From Halomonas beimenensis (GTDB taxonomy: Bacteria; Pseudomonadota; Gammaproteobacteria; Pseudomonadales; Halomonadaceae), in the NCBI RefSeq assembly GCF_002549795.1, contig NZ_CP021435.1:3162001-3226000 (forward strand): a DNA stretch of 64,000 nt, in the 5' to 3' direction. The notes under the pieces are model-generated. The model worked only from the letters and a program-made list of their open reading frames with translations. It did not search any database and was not told the origin of the DNA. The position numbers were made by a program, and so were the translations under genes. This document shows, piece by piece, positions 52,519-61,485 of this stretch (positions are counted from its first letter, which is position 1; the number at the start of each line of letters is the position of its first letter).

Positions 52519-53226
52519 TCAGCGGTAGGCTCCCTCGATATCGGTGATGCGCATGGCCTGGCGCCCCAGGCCGCCGTGGAGGTCGAGCATGCGCTCGAGC
52601 CAGGCATAGGTGGGGTCGGCATTGGATACCAGGTCGGCGCTGGACACGCAGCGCGCCCACATGAAGAAGCCGAAGACGAGATAGTCGCCGCCGGCCGGCG
52701 CGTCGCCGTCGAGGAAGTCGGCCTCCTCGAGACGTCCCCGCAGGGGCGCCAGGGCGGTATCGAGCTGGGTCAGCCCCTTCACCGGGGAGTGGAACTCCTC
52801 GAGGGTGCGGCCGAAGCGCTTCTCGCGACTTTCGCGGAAATAGGCCCGGTCGTCGGGATGGATGGCGTTGAAGAGGTCCATGACGATGGTGCGCATGATG
52901 GCCGGCGCCAGCGACCGCTCGGCATAGTGCTTGAAGAAGCGCGCCCGGGCCTCTCCGAGGTCGTCACCGAGCAGGGGAGCCGACGGATAGGCGCGATCCA
53001 GGTAGCGCAGGATGGCGTAGCTGTCGGTGACCACCTCCTGGCCGTCGACCAGCACCGGCACCCGGTCGTGATCGGCGAAGTCCAGCGCCTCCTTCTCGGT
53101 GAAGCGCCAGGCCCGCGTCTCCACTTCCAGCCCCTTGTGGGCCAGGGCATAGCGTACCCGCCAGCAATAGGGCGAGAAACGCAGCCGCTCGTCGATACCG
53201 CAGAGATCGTAGAGCACCCGTGACAT
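52519..53226 (-). CDS. Glutathione S-transferase family protein (beta-etherase-like)
   Basis: A 235-aa GST. The N-terminal thioredoxin-like domain (about 1-85) starts MSRVLYDLCGIDERLRFSPYCWRVRYALAHKGL and includes RVPVLVDGQEVVTDSYAILRYLD (cis-Pro and glutathione-binding Asp-Ser). The C-terminal helical domain follows (FKHYAERSLAPAIMRTIVMDLFNAIHPDDRAYFRESREK). The SPYCWRVR pattern resembles the LigE/LigF beta-etherase branch. Substrate unknown. AAGGAG lies 5 nt before the ATG. Divergent from glcD. Confidence 0.85.
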   Translation of the reverse strand: MSRVLYDLCGIDERLRFSPYCWRVRYALAHKGLEVETRAWRFTEKEALDFADHDRVPVLVDGQEVVTDSYAILRYLDRAYPSAPLLGDDLGEARARFFKHYAERSLAPAIMRTIVMDLFNAIHPDDRAYFRESREKRFGRTLEEFHSPVKGLTQLDTALAPLRGRLEEADFLDGDAPAGGDYLVFGFFMWARCVSSADLVSNADPTYAWLERMLDLHGGLGRQAMRITDIEGAYR

Positions 53227-53664
53227 GCCGACTCCTTGCATCCAATGAAAAGGACCTCCGATACTGCCAGGCCGCCGCTCTCGGCGCCAAGCCGCGTGGC
53301 CCGACTCATCCATTGGTCTAACCGACCGATACCGGAGACGCCGAGGCGTTGCCGCTGCCCCTCGCCAACTCCTTGATTCATCTCGTTCGAGCCCCCCGGG
53401 CGAGCCGCCCGGCATTCCGATATATTGGTCTGTCCAATTGACCGAAGATAGCCATTCCCCCGACGCGGTCGTAATGTGATCCGTACCCCGGTGGCCTGCA
53501 AAGGCCAGGCCACACCGCCAGCGAGAACGCTCTACGCTGGGTATGGGGCGACGCCTGCGACCCGGCGTCGCACCGAGTGAAATCGGAAAAATTTTCCATA
53601 GATTTTTGAAAAACTCTTCCATAGCATCGAGATCAACGGACTTCTTCCCGTTCCCGGAGCCGCC
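53227..53664. promoter_or_regulatory. 438-bp GST-glcD intergenic region with two kinds of operator-like sites
   Basis: No gene. Near the GST side: GGTC-TAACC-GACC (53315-53327) and ATTGG-TCTGT-CCAAT (53424-53438), both like GntR-family half-site arrangements. Near glcD: CGGAAAAATTTTCCA at 53584-53598 and TGAAAAACTCTTCCA at 53607-53621, each followed by TAG, matching the TGGAAA-N3-TTTCCA sites upstream of gcl. 53440-53580 shows nothing recognisable. Confidence 0.6.
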
Positions 53665-55164
53665 ATGAACATCCACTACGACGCGCGACTCGATGGCGAC
53701 CTGCCCCGCCGCGACAAGGCGGAGGTGCTCGCCGACCTGCAGCGTGCCGCGCCCGGGTTGACGCTGCTGCACCGCGAGGAGGACCTGCGCCCCTTCGAGT
53801 GTGACGGCCTCTCCGCCTACCGCATCCTGCCCATGCTGGTCGCCCTGCCCCAGGACCTGGAGCAGGTCGCGACCCTGCTCGGCCGCTGCCGCGCCCTGGG
53901 CGTCCCCGTCGTCACCCGGGGGGCCGGCACCGGCCTGTCCGGCGGCGCCCTGCCCCTGGAGCAGGGCGTACTGCTGGTCATGTCCCGCTTCGATCGCATC
54001 CTCGAGGTGGACCCCGACGCCCGGACCGCCCGGGTCCAGCCCGGCGTGCGCAACCTGGCCATCTCGGAGGCCGCCGCGCCCTTCGGGCTCTACTATGCGC
54101 CCGACCCTTCCTCCCAGATCGCCTGCTCCATCGGCGGCAACGTCGCCGAGAATGCCGGCGGCGTGCACTGCCTGAAGTACGGCCTGACCGTGCACAACGT
54201 GATGCGCGTCGAGATGCTGACCCTGGAAGGCGAGCGGGTGACCCTGGGCAGCGAGGCCCTGGATGCCCCCGGCTTCGACCTGCTGGCGCTGATCAACGGC
54301 TCCGAGGGCATGCTCGGCGTGGTCACCGAGATCACCGTCAAGCTGCTGCCCAAGCCCGAGACCGCCAAGGTCCTGATGGCGAGCTTCGACGACGTGGAGA
54401 AGGCCGGCCACGCGGTGGGGGACATCATCGCCGCCGGCATCGTGCCGGGCGGCCTCGAGATGATGGACAACCTGGCGATCCGTGCCGCCGAGGACTTCAT
54501 CCGTGCCGGCTATCCCGTGGAGGCCGAGGCCATCCTGCTCTGCGAGCTCGATGGCGTGGAGGCGGACGTGGACGAGGACTGCGACAGGGCTCGCCGGGTC
54601 ATGGAGGCCGCCGGCGCCATCGATGTCCGCCAGGCCCGCGACGAGGCCGAGCGGGCGCTGTTCTGGGCGGGGCGCAAGAACGCCTTCCCGGCGGTGGGCC
54701 GCATGTCCCCGGACTACTACTGCATGGACGGCACCATCCCGAGGCGCGCCCTGCCCCGGGTGCTCAAGACCATCGCCGAGCTCTCCGAGGAGTTCGGGCT
54801 GCGGGTGGCCAACGTCTTCCACGCCGGCGACGGCAACATGCACCCGTTGATCCTCTTCGATGCCAACCGCGAGGGGGAACTGGAGAAGGCCGAGGAACTG
54901 GGCGGCAGGATTCTCGAGGCCTGCGTGGACGCCGGCGGCTCGATCACCGGCGAGCATGGGGTGGGCCGCGAGAAGATCAACCAGATGTGCGTGCAGTTCC
55001 AGCCCGACGAGCTGACGACCTTCCACCGGGTGAAGGCCGCCTTCGACCCCGAGGGCCTGCTCAACCCGGGCAAGAACATCCCCACGCTGGCCCGCTGCGC
55101 CGAGTTCGGCGCCATGCACGTCCACCGCGGCCAGCTGCCGCATCCCGACCTGCCCCGCTTCTGA
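53665..55164 (+). CDS. glcD: Glycolate oxidase FAD subunit GlcD
   Basis: A 499-aa FAD-linked oxidase. PCMH-type FAD domain (about 55-235): VVTRGAGTGLSGGALPLEQGVLLVMSRFDRI, PDPSSQIACSIGGNVAENAGGVHCLKYGLTVHNV, LLALINGSEGMLGVVTEITVKLLPKP. C-terminal FAD-oxidase domain with VANVFHAGDGNMHPLILFD and GSITGEHGVGREK. With GlcE and GlcF it oxidises glycolate to glyoxylate and passes electrons to the membrane quinone pool. First gene of glcDEF; its product feeds Gcl, and both promoters share an operator. Confidence 0.96.
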   Translation: MNIHYDARLDGDLPRRDKAEVLADLQRAAPGLTLLHREEDLRPFECDGLSAYRILPMLVALPQDLEQVATLLGRCRALGVPVVTRGAGTGLSGGALPLEQGVLLVMSRFDRILEVDPDARTARVQPGVRNLAISEAAAPFGLYYAPDPSSQIACSIGGNVAENAGGVHCLKYGLTVHNVMRVEMLTLEGERVTLGSEALDAPGFDLLALINGSEGMLGVVTEITVKLLPKPETAKVLMASFDDVEKAGHAVGDIIAAGIVPGGLEMMDNLAIRAAEDFIRAGYPVEAEAILLCELDGVEADVDEDCDRARRVMEAAGAIDVRQARDEAERALFWAGRKNAFPAVGRMSPDYYCMDGTIPRRALPRVLKTIAELSEEFGLRVANVFHAGDGNMHPLILFDANREGELEKAEELGGRILEACVDAGGSITGEHGVGREKINQMCVQFQPDELTTFHRVKAAFDPEGLLNPGKNIPTLARCAEFGAMHVHRGQLPHPDLPRF

Positions 55165-55173
55165 GGAGTCCGT

Positions 55174-56262
55174 ATGGCAACCCCCAATCCGACGCTCCCG
55201 GACCGGGACGCCAGCGCCGAACTCGGCGAGCGCCTCCGCCAGGCCGATGCCGACGGCACGCCGCTACGCATCGTCGGCGGCGACACCAAGGCCTTCTATG
55301 GCCGTCCCGTCCAGGGCGAGGCGCTGTCCACCCGCGAGCATCGCGGGATCACCCGCTACGATCCGGTGGAGCTGATCGTCTCGGTCCGCGCCGGCACGCC
55401 CCTGGCCGAGCTCGAGGCGGCGCTGGCCGAGCAGGGCCAGATGCTGCCCTTCGAGCCGCCCCACTTCGGCGAGACCGCCACCGTGGGCGGCATGGTTGCC
55501 GCCGGGCTGTCCGGTCCCCGCCGCCCCTGGGCCGGCGCCGTGCGCGACTTCGTGCTCGGCGTCCGGCTGTTCGACCGGCAGGGCGGCTCCCTTCGCTTCG
55601 GCGGCGAGGTGATGAAGAACGTGGCCGGCTACGACCTCTCGCGACTGGTCGTCGGGGCCCAGGGCAGCCTGGGGCTGATCGGCGAGGTGTCGCTGAAGGT
55701 CCTGCCCCGCCCGATCGCCCGCGCCAGCCTCCGCCTGTCCATGCCGCTGGACGAGGCGCGTCGCGCCCTGGCCGAGTGGGGACGGCGGCCGCTGCCGATC
55801 ACCGCCGCCGCCTGGCAGGCCGGCGTCCTGCACCTTCGCCTGGAGGGGGGCAGCGGCTCGGTGGCCGACACCCGCCGCACCCTGGGCGGCGACGACCTGG
55901 ACGACGGCTACTGGGAGGCACTGCGCGAGCAGCGACTGGCGTTCTTCGACGCCGAGGACGAGCGCCCCCTGTGGCGGCTCTCGCTGCCCCAGCAGGCCTC
56001 CCTGGACCTCGACGGGCTCGACGAGACCGGGATGCTCCACGACTGGGCCGGCGCCCAGCGCTGGCTGAGGAGCGACCTCGACGCGGAGACCCTGCGCGAG
56101 GCCGCCACCCGCGCCGGCGGTCACGCCACCTGCCTGACGCCGGGCGCCGCCGAGCCCTTCACCCCGCTGTCGCCGGTCCTGGCCAAGTATCACCGGCGGC
56201 TGAAGGCGGAGCTGGATCCCCGCGGCATCTTCAACCCCGGCCGACTCTATCCGGAGCTCTGA
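55174..56262 (+). CDS. glcE: Glycolate oxidase FAD-binding subunit GlcE
   Basis: A 362-aa partner of GlcD, shorter and with only the FAD-binding part well conserved: LRIVGGDTKAFYGRPVQGEALSTREHRGITRYDPVELIVSVRAGTPLAELEAALAEQGQMLPFEPPHFGETATVGGMVAAGLSGPRRPWAGAVRDFVLGVRLFD, then FGGEVMKNVAGYDLSRLVVGAQGSLGLIGEVSLKVLP. The C-terminus ends RRLKAELDPRGIFNPGRLYPEL, as in the family. GAGGAG precedes the ATG nine bases after glcD; one base separates it from glcF. Confidence 0.95.
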   Translation: MATPNPTLPDRDASAELGERLRQADADGTPLRIVGGDTKAFYGRPVQGEALSTREHRGITRYDPVELIVSVRAGTPLAELEAALAEQGQMLPFEPPHFGETATVGGMVAAGLSGPRRPWAGAVRDFVLGVRLFDRQGGSLRFGGEVMKNVAGYDLSRLVVGAQGSLGLIGEVSLKVLPRPIARASLRLSMPLDEARRALAEWGRRPLPITAAAWQAGVLHLRLEGGSGSVADTRRTLGGDDLDDGYWEALREQRLAFFDAEDERPLWRLSLPQQASLDLDGLDETGMLHDWAGAQRWLRSDLDAETLREAATRAGGHATCLTPGAAEPFTPLSPVLAKYHRRLKAELDPRGIFNPGRLYPEL

Positions 56263-56263
56263 C

Positions 56264-57496
56264 ATGCAGACCCATTTCACCGAGCAAGACCTCGAGCAGC
56301 CGCATCTCCGCGAAGCCGACCGGGTCCTGCGCACCTGCGTGCACTGCGGCTTCTGCAACGCCACCTGCCCGACCTACCGGTTGCTGGGCGACGAGCGCGA
56401 CGGTCCCCGGGGGCGGATCTACCTGATGAAGGCGCTGCTCGAGGACCGCGACCAGAGCGCCGACATCACCGCCGAGACCCGGCTGCACCTGGATCGCTGC
56501 CTGACCTGCCGCAACTGCGAGACCACCTGCCCCTCCGGGGTCGAGTACCACAAGCTGCTCGACATCGGTCGCGCCGAGCTGGAACGCCGCCTGCCCCGCA
56601 AGGCGCCCGAACGGGCGTTTCGCTTCGCCCTGCGCAAGGCCCTGGTGGAGCCCGGGCGCTTCAAGGCCCTGCTCAAGCTCGGCCTGACCTTTCGCCCCCT
56701 CGTGCCCGGCGCGCTCAAGGCCAAGATGCCGCCCGCGCCGGTGGATGCCGGCACGCGCCCCGACGGCCGCCGCCATGCTCGACAGATGCTGATCCTGGAG
56801 GGCTGCGTACAGCCCGGCCTCTCGCCCAACACCAACGCCGCCACCGCCCGGGTGCTGGATCGCCTGGGCATCGGCCTGACGCCGGCCCCGGAGGCGGGAT
56901 GCTGCGGCGCGGTGGACTTCCACCTGGACGCCCAGGACGCCGGCCGGGCACGGGCGCGGGCCAACATCGACGCCTGGTGGCCGCACATCGAGGCCGGCTG
57001 CGAGGCCATCGTCCAGACCGCCAGCGGCTGTGGGGCCTTCGTCAAGGAATACGTCGACATCCTCGCCGATGACCCCGACTACGCGGACAAGGCCGCCCGG
57101 GTCAGCGAGCTGGCTCGCGACCTGGTGGAGGTGCTGCGCGACGAGGACCTCGACCGGCTCGAGGTGAAGTCCGAGGGTCGCCTGGCCTTCCATTGCCCCT
57201 GCACCCTGCAGCATGCGCAGAAGCTCGGCGGGGCGACGGAAGCCGTGCTGACCCGGCTGGGCTTCTCGCTGACGCCGGTGCAGAACCCGCACCTTTGCTG
57301 CGGCTCGGCGGGCACCTATTCGGTCACCCAGCCCGAGCTCGCCACTCGGCTGCGCGACGACAAGCTCGACGCCCTGGAGGCCGGCGAGCCGGACGTGATC
57401 GCGACCGCGAACATCGGCTGCCAGACCCACCTGGGCAGCGCGGGCCGCACCCCGGTGCGCCACTGGATCGAGCTGGTCGACGAGGTGCTGGCGTGA
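56264..57496 (+). CDS. glcF: Glycolate oxidase iron-sulfur subunit GlcF
   Basis: A 410-aa protein with two 4Fe-4S ferredoxin motifs, C25-C28-C31-C35 and C79-C82-C85-C89, and two CCG domains (EAGCCGAVDFH and PHLCCGSAGTYS). It carries electrons from GlcD to the respiratory chain. The C-terminus PDVIATANIGCQTHLGSAGRTPVRHWIELVDEVLA is normal for the family. Odd: the last roughly 100 bp of the gene are the parent of a 103-bp tandem array that begins at the stop codon (57495-57906). Confidence 0.95.
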   Translation: MQTHFTEQDLEQPHLREADRVLRTCVHCGFCNATCPTYRLLGDERDGPRGRIYLMKALLEDRDQSADITAETRLHLDRCLTCRNCETTCPSGVEYHKLLDIGRAELERRLPRKAPERAFRFALRKALVEPGRFKALLKLGLTFRPLVPGALKAKMPPAPVDAGTRPDGRRHARQMLILEGCVQPGLSPNTNAATARVLDRLGIGLTPAPEAGCCGAVDFHLDAQDAGRARARANIDAWWPHIEAGCEAIVQTASGCGAFVKEYVDILADDPDYADKAARVSELARDLVEVLRDEDLDRLEVKSEGRLAFHCPCTLQHAQKLGGATEAVLTRLGFSLTPVQNPHLCCGSAGTYSVTQPELATRLRDDKLDALEAGEPDVIATANIGCQTHLGSAGRTPVRHWIELVDEVLA

Positions 57497-57906
57497 TCGC
57501 GACCGCGCTCATGCCTTCAGCTGCCAGACCCACCTGGGCAGCGCGGGCCGCACCCCGGTGCGCCACTGGATCGAGCTGGTCGACGAGGCGCTGGCGTGAT
57601 CGCGACCGCGCTCATGCCTTCAGCTGCCAGACCCACCTGGGCAGCGCGGGCCGCACCCCGGTGCGCCACTGGATCGAGCTGGTCGACGAGGCGCTGGCGT
57701 GAGCGCGACCGCGCTCATGCCTTCAGCTGCCAGACCCACCCGGGCAGCGCGGGCCGCACCCCGGTGCGCCACTGGATCGAGCTGGTCGACGAGGCGCTGG
57801 CGTGATCGCGACCGCGCTCATGCCTTCAGCTGCCAGCCCCACCTGGGCAGCGCGGGCCGCACCCCGGTGCGCCACTGGATCGAGCTGGTCGACGAGGCGC
57901 TGGCGT
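57495..57906 (+). repeat. Four-unit 103-bp tandem array duplicating the glcF 3' end
   Basis: Units 57495-57597, 57598-57700, 57701-57803 and 57804-57906 are nearly identical (one to three substitutions each). Each repeats the last 80 or so bases of glcF (CAGACCCACCTGGGCAGC through the codons for ELVDEALA and the stop). The first part differs: native GACCGCGAACATCGGCTGCC is GACCGCGCTCATGCCTTCAG then CTGCC in the units, making them 5 bp longer than the parent (98 bp). Each unit opens with a near-palindrome TGA[TG]CGCG-AC-CGCGCTCA. 103 is not a multiple of three, so no continuous ORF results. The ORFs within are not considered genes. Confidence 0.92.
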
Positions 57907-57968
57907 GAGCCGGTCGCGATGAGGCCATCGCGTTCGACAGGGCCGTGGTCGTCAAGGAATCGCTTTTC

Positions 57969-57989
57969 CCCCGGGTCCTGGACCCGGGG
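57969..57989 (+). terminator. Inverted repeat between the tandem array and glcG
   Basis: Ten-base arms CCCCGGGTCC / GGACCCGGGG around one base, followed by ATTCTCT, 39 bp before the glcG-like start. Likely terminator for glcDEF or an attenuator before the next gene. Confidence 0.55.
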
Positions 57990-58027
57990 ATTCTCTGCTC
58001 TACCCAACACCAACCAAGGAGCATGCC

Positions 58028-58429
58028 ATGCAGACCAAAGCCATTCTCGGCCTCAGTGAAGTCAACGCCCTCCTGGATGCCGCCCAGCGGGAGGCCGAGG
58101 CCAACGGCTGGAAGGTGACCGTGGCCGTCACCGACGACAGCGGCGAGCTGCTCGGCCTGCGTCGCCTCGACGGCGCCTCGCCGATGACCGCCATGATCAG
58201 CGCCCAGAAGGCCCGCAGTGCGGCGCTGAGCCACAAGGAGACCCAGGTCTTCGAGCGCATGATCAACGAGGGGCGCAATGCCTTCCTCTCGGCTCCCCTG
58301 CAGGGCCTGATGGAAGGCGGGGTACCGGTGGAGGTCGACGGCCGGGTGATCGGGGCGGTGGGCGTCTCCGGCGTCAAGGCCGACCAGGACGCCCAGGTCG
58401 CCCGCGCCAGCATCGCCGCGGTGATCTGA
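58028..58429 (+). CDS. glcG: GlcG/HbpS-like haem-degrading-domain protein
   Basis: A 133-aa single-domain protein of the DUF336 (GlcG/HbpS) family: LSEVNALLDAAQREAEANGWKVTVAVTDDSGELLGLRRLDGASPMTAMISAQKARSAAL, then GGVPVEVDGRVIGAVGVSGVKADQDAQVARASI. The equivalent E. coli gene follows glcDEF. Function in glycolate use is not established; HbpS homologues bind haem. CAAGGAG precedes the ATG. The array at 57495 lies between it and glcF. Confidence 0.9.
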   Translation: MQTKAILGLSEVNALLDAAQREAEANGWKVTVAVTDDSGELLGLRRLDGASPMTAMISAQKARSAALSHKETQVFERMINEGRNAFLSAPLQGLMEGGVPVEVDGRVIGAVGVSGVKADQDAQVARASIAAVI

Positions 58430-58449
58430 TCACGGCCGCCTTCTCCTCC

Positions 58450-58473
58450 GCCCCCGGGCGATGTCCCGGGGGC
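58450..58473. terminator. Bidirectional terminator between glcG and rluB
   Basis: A 9-bp stem GCCCCCGGG / CCCGGGGGC with a 6-nt loop between converging genes; TTCTCCTCC on the left side gives a purine-rich tail on the minus strand only. Confidence 0.6.
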
Positions 58474-58507
58474 AGGGTGGGAGAGGCGGCGTGGCCGCGC
58501 GCCGGGC

Positions 58508-59359
58508 TCAGCGACGCGGCTTGGGCTTGCGCATCGCCTGCACCGGGCGGCGCTTGTGCTTGTCGCGGCTCCAGCGGTTCTTCTCGTCCGGGGTCAGCTC
58601 CGGCACCTTGCGCGAGGGCAGCCCGGCCATCTCGGCCAGGTCGTCGACCTCTTCCTGGGTGAGCTCCACCCATTCGCTGGCCTTGGCGCGCTTGTCCAGG
58701 AAGATGTTGCCGTAGCGCACCCGCTTGAGGCGGCTGACGGTGAGGCCCTGGGACTCCCAGAGCCGCCGGACCTCGCGGTTGCGGCCTTCCATGATCACCA
58801 CGTGGAACCAGGTGTTGATGCCCTCGCCCCCGAACTCCTGGACGTCGGTGAACCGCGCCGGGCCGTCGTCGAGCATCACGCCCTCGACCATGGCCTTCAC
58901 CTGGTCCGGCTTGACCTCGCCCATGACCCGCACGGCGTACTCGCGCTCGATCTGGGTCGAGGGGTGCATCAGGCGGTTGGCCAGCTCCCCGTCGGTGGTG
59001 AACAGCAGCAGCCCGCTGGTGTTGATGTCCAGGCGGCCGATGGCGATCCAGCGCTCGCCCTTGAGGCGAGGCAGGCGATCGAAGACGGTACGCCGCCCTT
59101 CCGGGTCCTTGCGGGTGCACAGCTCGCCCTCGGGCTTGTTGTACATGATCACCCGGCGCGGCACCTCCTCGGCGGCGCGCAGGGTCACCGGGCGGTCGTC
59201 GAAGGCCACCTTGTCCCGGGTCTCGATGCGATCGCCCAGGGTCGCCACCCGGCCGTTGACCTTGACCCGGCCGTCGGCGATGGCGGTCTCCATCTCGCGG
59301 CGCGACCCCAGGCCCGCCCGGGCCAGGACCTTCTGCAGTTTCTCGGTGGTGGTGCTCAT
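58508..59359 (-). CDS. rluB: 23S rRNA pseudouridine synthase RluB
   Basis: A 283-aa RsuA/RluB-family synthase. N-terminal S4 domain (about 5-65: [31 protein letters not shown]), catalytic domain with [30 protein letters not shown] (catalytic D111), [35 protein letters not shown] basic tail ([22 protein letters not shown]) is typical. Modifies U2605 of 23S rRNA (family knowledge). Coupled to scpB by an ATGA overlap. Confidence 0.95.
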   Translation of the reverse strand: MSTTTEKLQKVLARAGLGSRREMETAIADGRVKVNGRVATLGDRIETRDKVAFDDRPVTLRAAEEVPRRVIMYNKPEGELCTRKDPEGRRTVFDRLPRLKGERWIAIGRLDINTSGLLLFTTDGELANRLMHPSTQIEREYAVRVMGEVKPDQVKAMVEGVMLDDGPARFTDVQEFGGEGINTWFHVVIMEGRNREVRRLWESQGLTVSRLKRVRYGNIFLDKRAKASEWVELTQEEVDDLAEMAGLPSRKVPELTPDEKNRWSRDKHKRRPVQAMRKPKPRR

Positions 59360-60246
59360 CTGTCGTCTGTCTCGCTGGTAGTGGGTTCCGTCCCCGAGGC
59401 AGCGTCATCGTCGACGCGGCCCCGGGCACGTTCGGACAGGCGAGCCTCGAGGTCGGCGAAGCTCAGGCCCGTCCGCTCGGACGCCGTCCCGGCGTGGTCG
59501 TCGTCGGCCGTCCCGGCCGTCGTCTCGCTGGCCGCCTCCGGCACCGGCTCCGGTGCCGCGGCGGCCGCCTCGCTTTCCTCCGGCGAGGCCGTATTCTCGG
59601 AGGCCCCCGCGTCGCTCGCCTCCTCCCCGTCGGACGGGGCATCCGCCTGAGCCAGCACGTCGTGCTGGGGCGGCGGCGGGGTGTCCTCGAGGCTTTCCTC
59701 GGGCTCGTCGAAGTCCTTGAGCTCGTGCATCGGCGGCAGCTCGTCCAGGGTCTTCAGGCCGAAGTCGTCGAGGAAGGCCCGGGTCGTGGCATAGACCGCC
59801 GGACGCCCCGGCACGTCGCGATGCCCCACCACCCGCACCCAGCCACGCTCGACCAGGGTGCGCATGATCGAGCCGCTGACCGTCACCCCGCGCACCTCCT
59901 CGATGTCGCCCCGGGTCACCGGCTGACGATAGGCGATCAGCGCCAGGGTCTCCAGCAGTGCCCGGGAGTAGCGCTGGGGCCGCTCGTCCCAGAGCCGCGA
60001 CACCCAGGGCGAGAGCCGCGGCCGGATGCGCAGCTGGTAACCCGACGCGGTCTCCAGCAGTTCCATGGCGCCGCGCTCGTGGCGCACCTCGACCCGCCCC
60101 AGGGCCTCGCGCAGGGCCCGCCGCGGGGGACGCTCGTGGTCGTCGAACAGTGCCTCCAGGCGATCCAGGGACAGCGGCTCCCCGGCCGCCAGCAGGGCGG
60201 CCTCGAGGATCTCGTCCAGGGCATCGGGGAATTCCATGGCGGTCAT
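59356..60246 (-). CDS. scpB: Segregation and condensation protein ScpB
   Basis: A 296-aa ScpB. Two winged-helix domains (about 5-175): [110 protein letters not shown] long acidic, Ala/Glu/Ser-rich tail (about 195-296) is low-complexity and typical of halophilic relatives. Part of the Smc-ScpAB condensin. The start is in an ATGA overlap with scpA. Confidence 0.94.
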   Translation of the reverse strand: MTAMEFPDALDEILEAALLAAGEPLSLDRLEALFDDHERPPRRALREALGRVEVRHERGAMELLETASGYQLRIRPRLSPWVSRLWDERPQRYSRALLETLALIAYRQPVTRGDIEEVRGVTVSGSIMRTLVERGWVRVVGHRDVPGRPAVYATTRAFLDDFGLKTLDELPPMHELKDFDEPEESLEDTPPPPQHDVLAQADAPSDGEEASDAGASENTASPEESEAAAAAPEPVPEAASETTAGTADDDHAGTASERTGLSFADLEARLSERARGRVDDDAASGTEPTTSETDDR

Positions 60247-61223
60247 GCCGGCGCGCTCCCTTCCTCGTCCTCTTCCTCGCTCACGAAGGGGCTCTCCCCT
60301 TCCGGGTCGTCGTCGGCGATGCTCTCCGCCTCGTCGCCCTCCATCGGGGCGCTGCGCGAGCGCACATGGATCGGCGAGAGCGGGGCATTCTGCACGATCT
60401 CGATCATCGCCTCCTTGGCCAGCTCCAGGATGGCCATGAAGGTGACCACCACCCCGGCCCGGCCTTCCTCGAGGGTGAACAGTGCCTCGAAGGGGGTGTA
60501 GTGGCGGTGGTGCAGCTGCTCCATGATCGCCAGCATGCGCTCCCGGGTGGACAGCACCTCGCGACTGACCTGGTGGGCCTGGTTGAGCTCGGCACGACGC
60601 AGGATGCCGGCGAGCGCCCCGAGCAGCTCGTCGAGCTCCACGTCCGGGTGCACCACCCGGCTCTCCAGGGTCGGCAGGGCGGCCCGGGCCGGGAACCAGT
60701 CGCGCCCCAGCCGCGGCAGCTCGGCCAGGGCCTCGGCGGCGTTCTTGAGCCGTTCGTACTCCTGGAGGCGGCGGATCAGCTCGGCGCGCGGATCCTCGTC
60801 CTCCTCCTCGCCGCCTTCCCGGGGGGGCTTGGGCAACAGGGTCCGCGACTTGATCTCGGCGAGCATCGCCGCCATCAGCAGGTATTCGCCGGCCAGTTCG
60901 ATCTCCATGGCCTTCATCAGCTCCACGTACTCGATGTACTGGCGGGTGATGGCGGCCACGTCGATGGCCAGGATATCCAGGTTCTGACGGCGGATCAGGT
61001 AGAGCAGCAGGTCCAGCGGCCCCTCGAAGGCCTCCAGGAAGACCCGCAGGGCCTCCGGCGGAATGTAGAGATCCTCCGGCAGCTCGGTGATCGGCTCGGC
61101 GGACAGCCGGCCCAGCACCTCGGCGCTCTGGGCGATGGCCCGGCGCTCGGCCTCGCTCGTGCCCGCCTCCGGGGAGTCCGGGGCGGCATCGGGCGCTGGG
61201 GGGGACGGGGACGTCTCGCTCAC
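60243..61223 (-). CDS. scpA: Segregation and condensation protein ScpA
   Basis: A 326-aa kleisin. Core motifs: LRVFLEAFEGPLDLLLYLIRRQNLDILAIDVAAITRQYIEYVELM, AGEYLLMAAMLAEIKSRTLLP, and C-terminal winged helix EGRAGVVVTFMAILELAKEAMIEIVQ. Ser/Pro/Ala-rich N-terminus and acidic C-terminus ([13 protein letters not shown]). The start is uncertain: GTG 61223 has GGAGG 11 nt upstream, whereas GTG 61271 has no visible site. Binds the Smc heads together with ScpB. Confidence 0.92.
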   Translation of the reverse strand: MSETSPSPPAPDAAPDSPEAGTSEAERRAIAQSAEVLGRLSAEPITELPEDLYIPPEALRVFLEAFEGPLDLLLYLIRRQNLDILAIDVAAITRQYIEYVELMKAMEIELAGEYLLMAAMLAEIKSRTLLPKPPREGGEEEDEDPRAELIRRLQEYERLKNAAEALAELPRLGRDWFPARAALPTLESRVVHPDVELDELLGALAGILRRAELNQAHQVSREVLSTRERMLAIMEQLHHRHYTPFEALFTLEEGRAGVVVTFMAILELAKEAMIEIVQNAPLSPIHVRSRSAPMEGDEAESIADDDPEGESPFVSEEEDEEGSAPA

Positions 61224-61345
61224 GCGGGGCCTGGCCTCCGGGCTGCTGGGTCGGCGAATGATCGACCGCACAGTCTACCAAGGCCTGCGCCCCAGAGTAA
61301 GCCAGGGCTCACCCGGCCCAGGGCAATCGTAGTTGGGTCTGGCGA

Positions 61346-61455
61346 GGGGCGCCGGGGACAGGTCGAAGAGGGGGTCCTACGCCATGGATGGCGTCGGTAG
61401 CGCCCAGGGAGGGGTTCACAGCGCCCCCTCGCAGACCTGTCGACGGATCAGCCCC
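61346..61455. repeat. Dispersed structured intergenic repeat, copy C
   Basis: Same orientation as copy A. Outer GGGGC / GCCCC (61346-50 with 61451-55), middle stem GACAGGTC / GACCTGTC (61357-64 with 61434-41), inner stem GAGGGGG / CCCCCTC (61368-74 with 61424-30), and a core that matches copies A and B almost base for base (GTCCTACGCCATGGATGGCG, TCGGTAGCGCCCAGGGAGGG, GTTCACAGCG). Stem bases differ from copy A but still pair. Located between scpA and radD; no ORF. Confidence 0.85.
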
Positions 61456-61485
61456 GAGCAACAACCTTGATCCGGGATAGCCCCG

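Noticed and set aside
57495..57906. Tandem array considered as a CRISPR or as a series of small genes
   Set aside because: Units are directly adjacent copies of coding sequence with no spacers, no cas genes nearby, and the small frames are just shifted readings of the glcF end.
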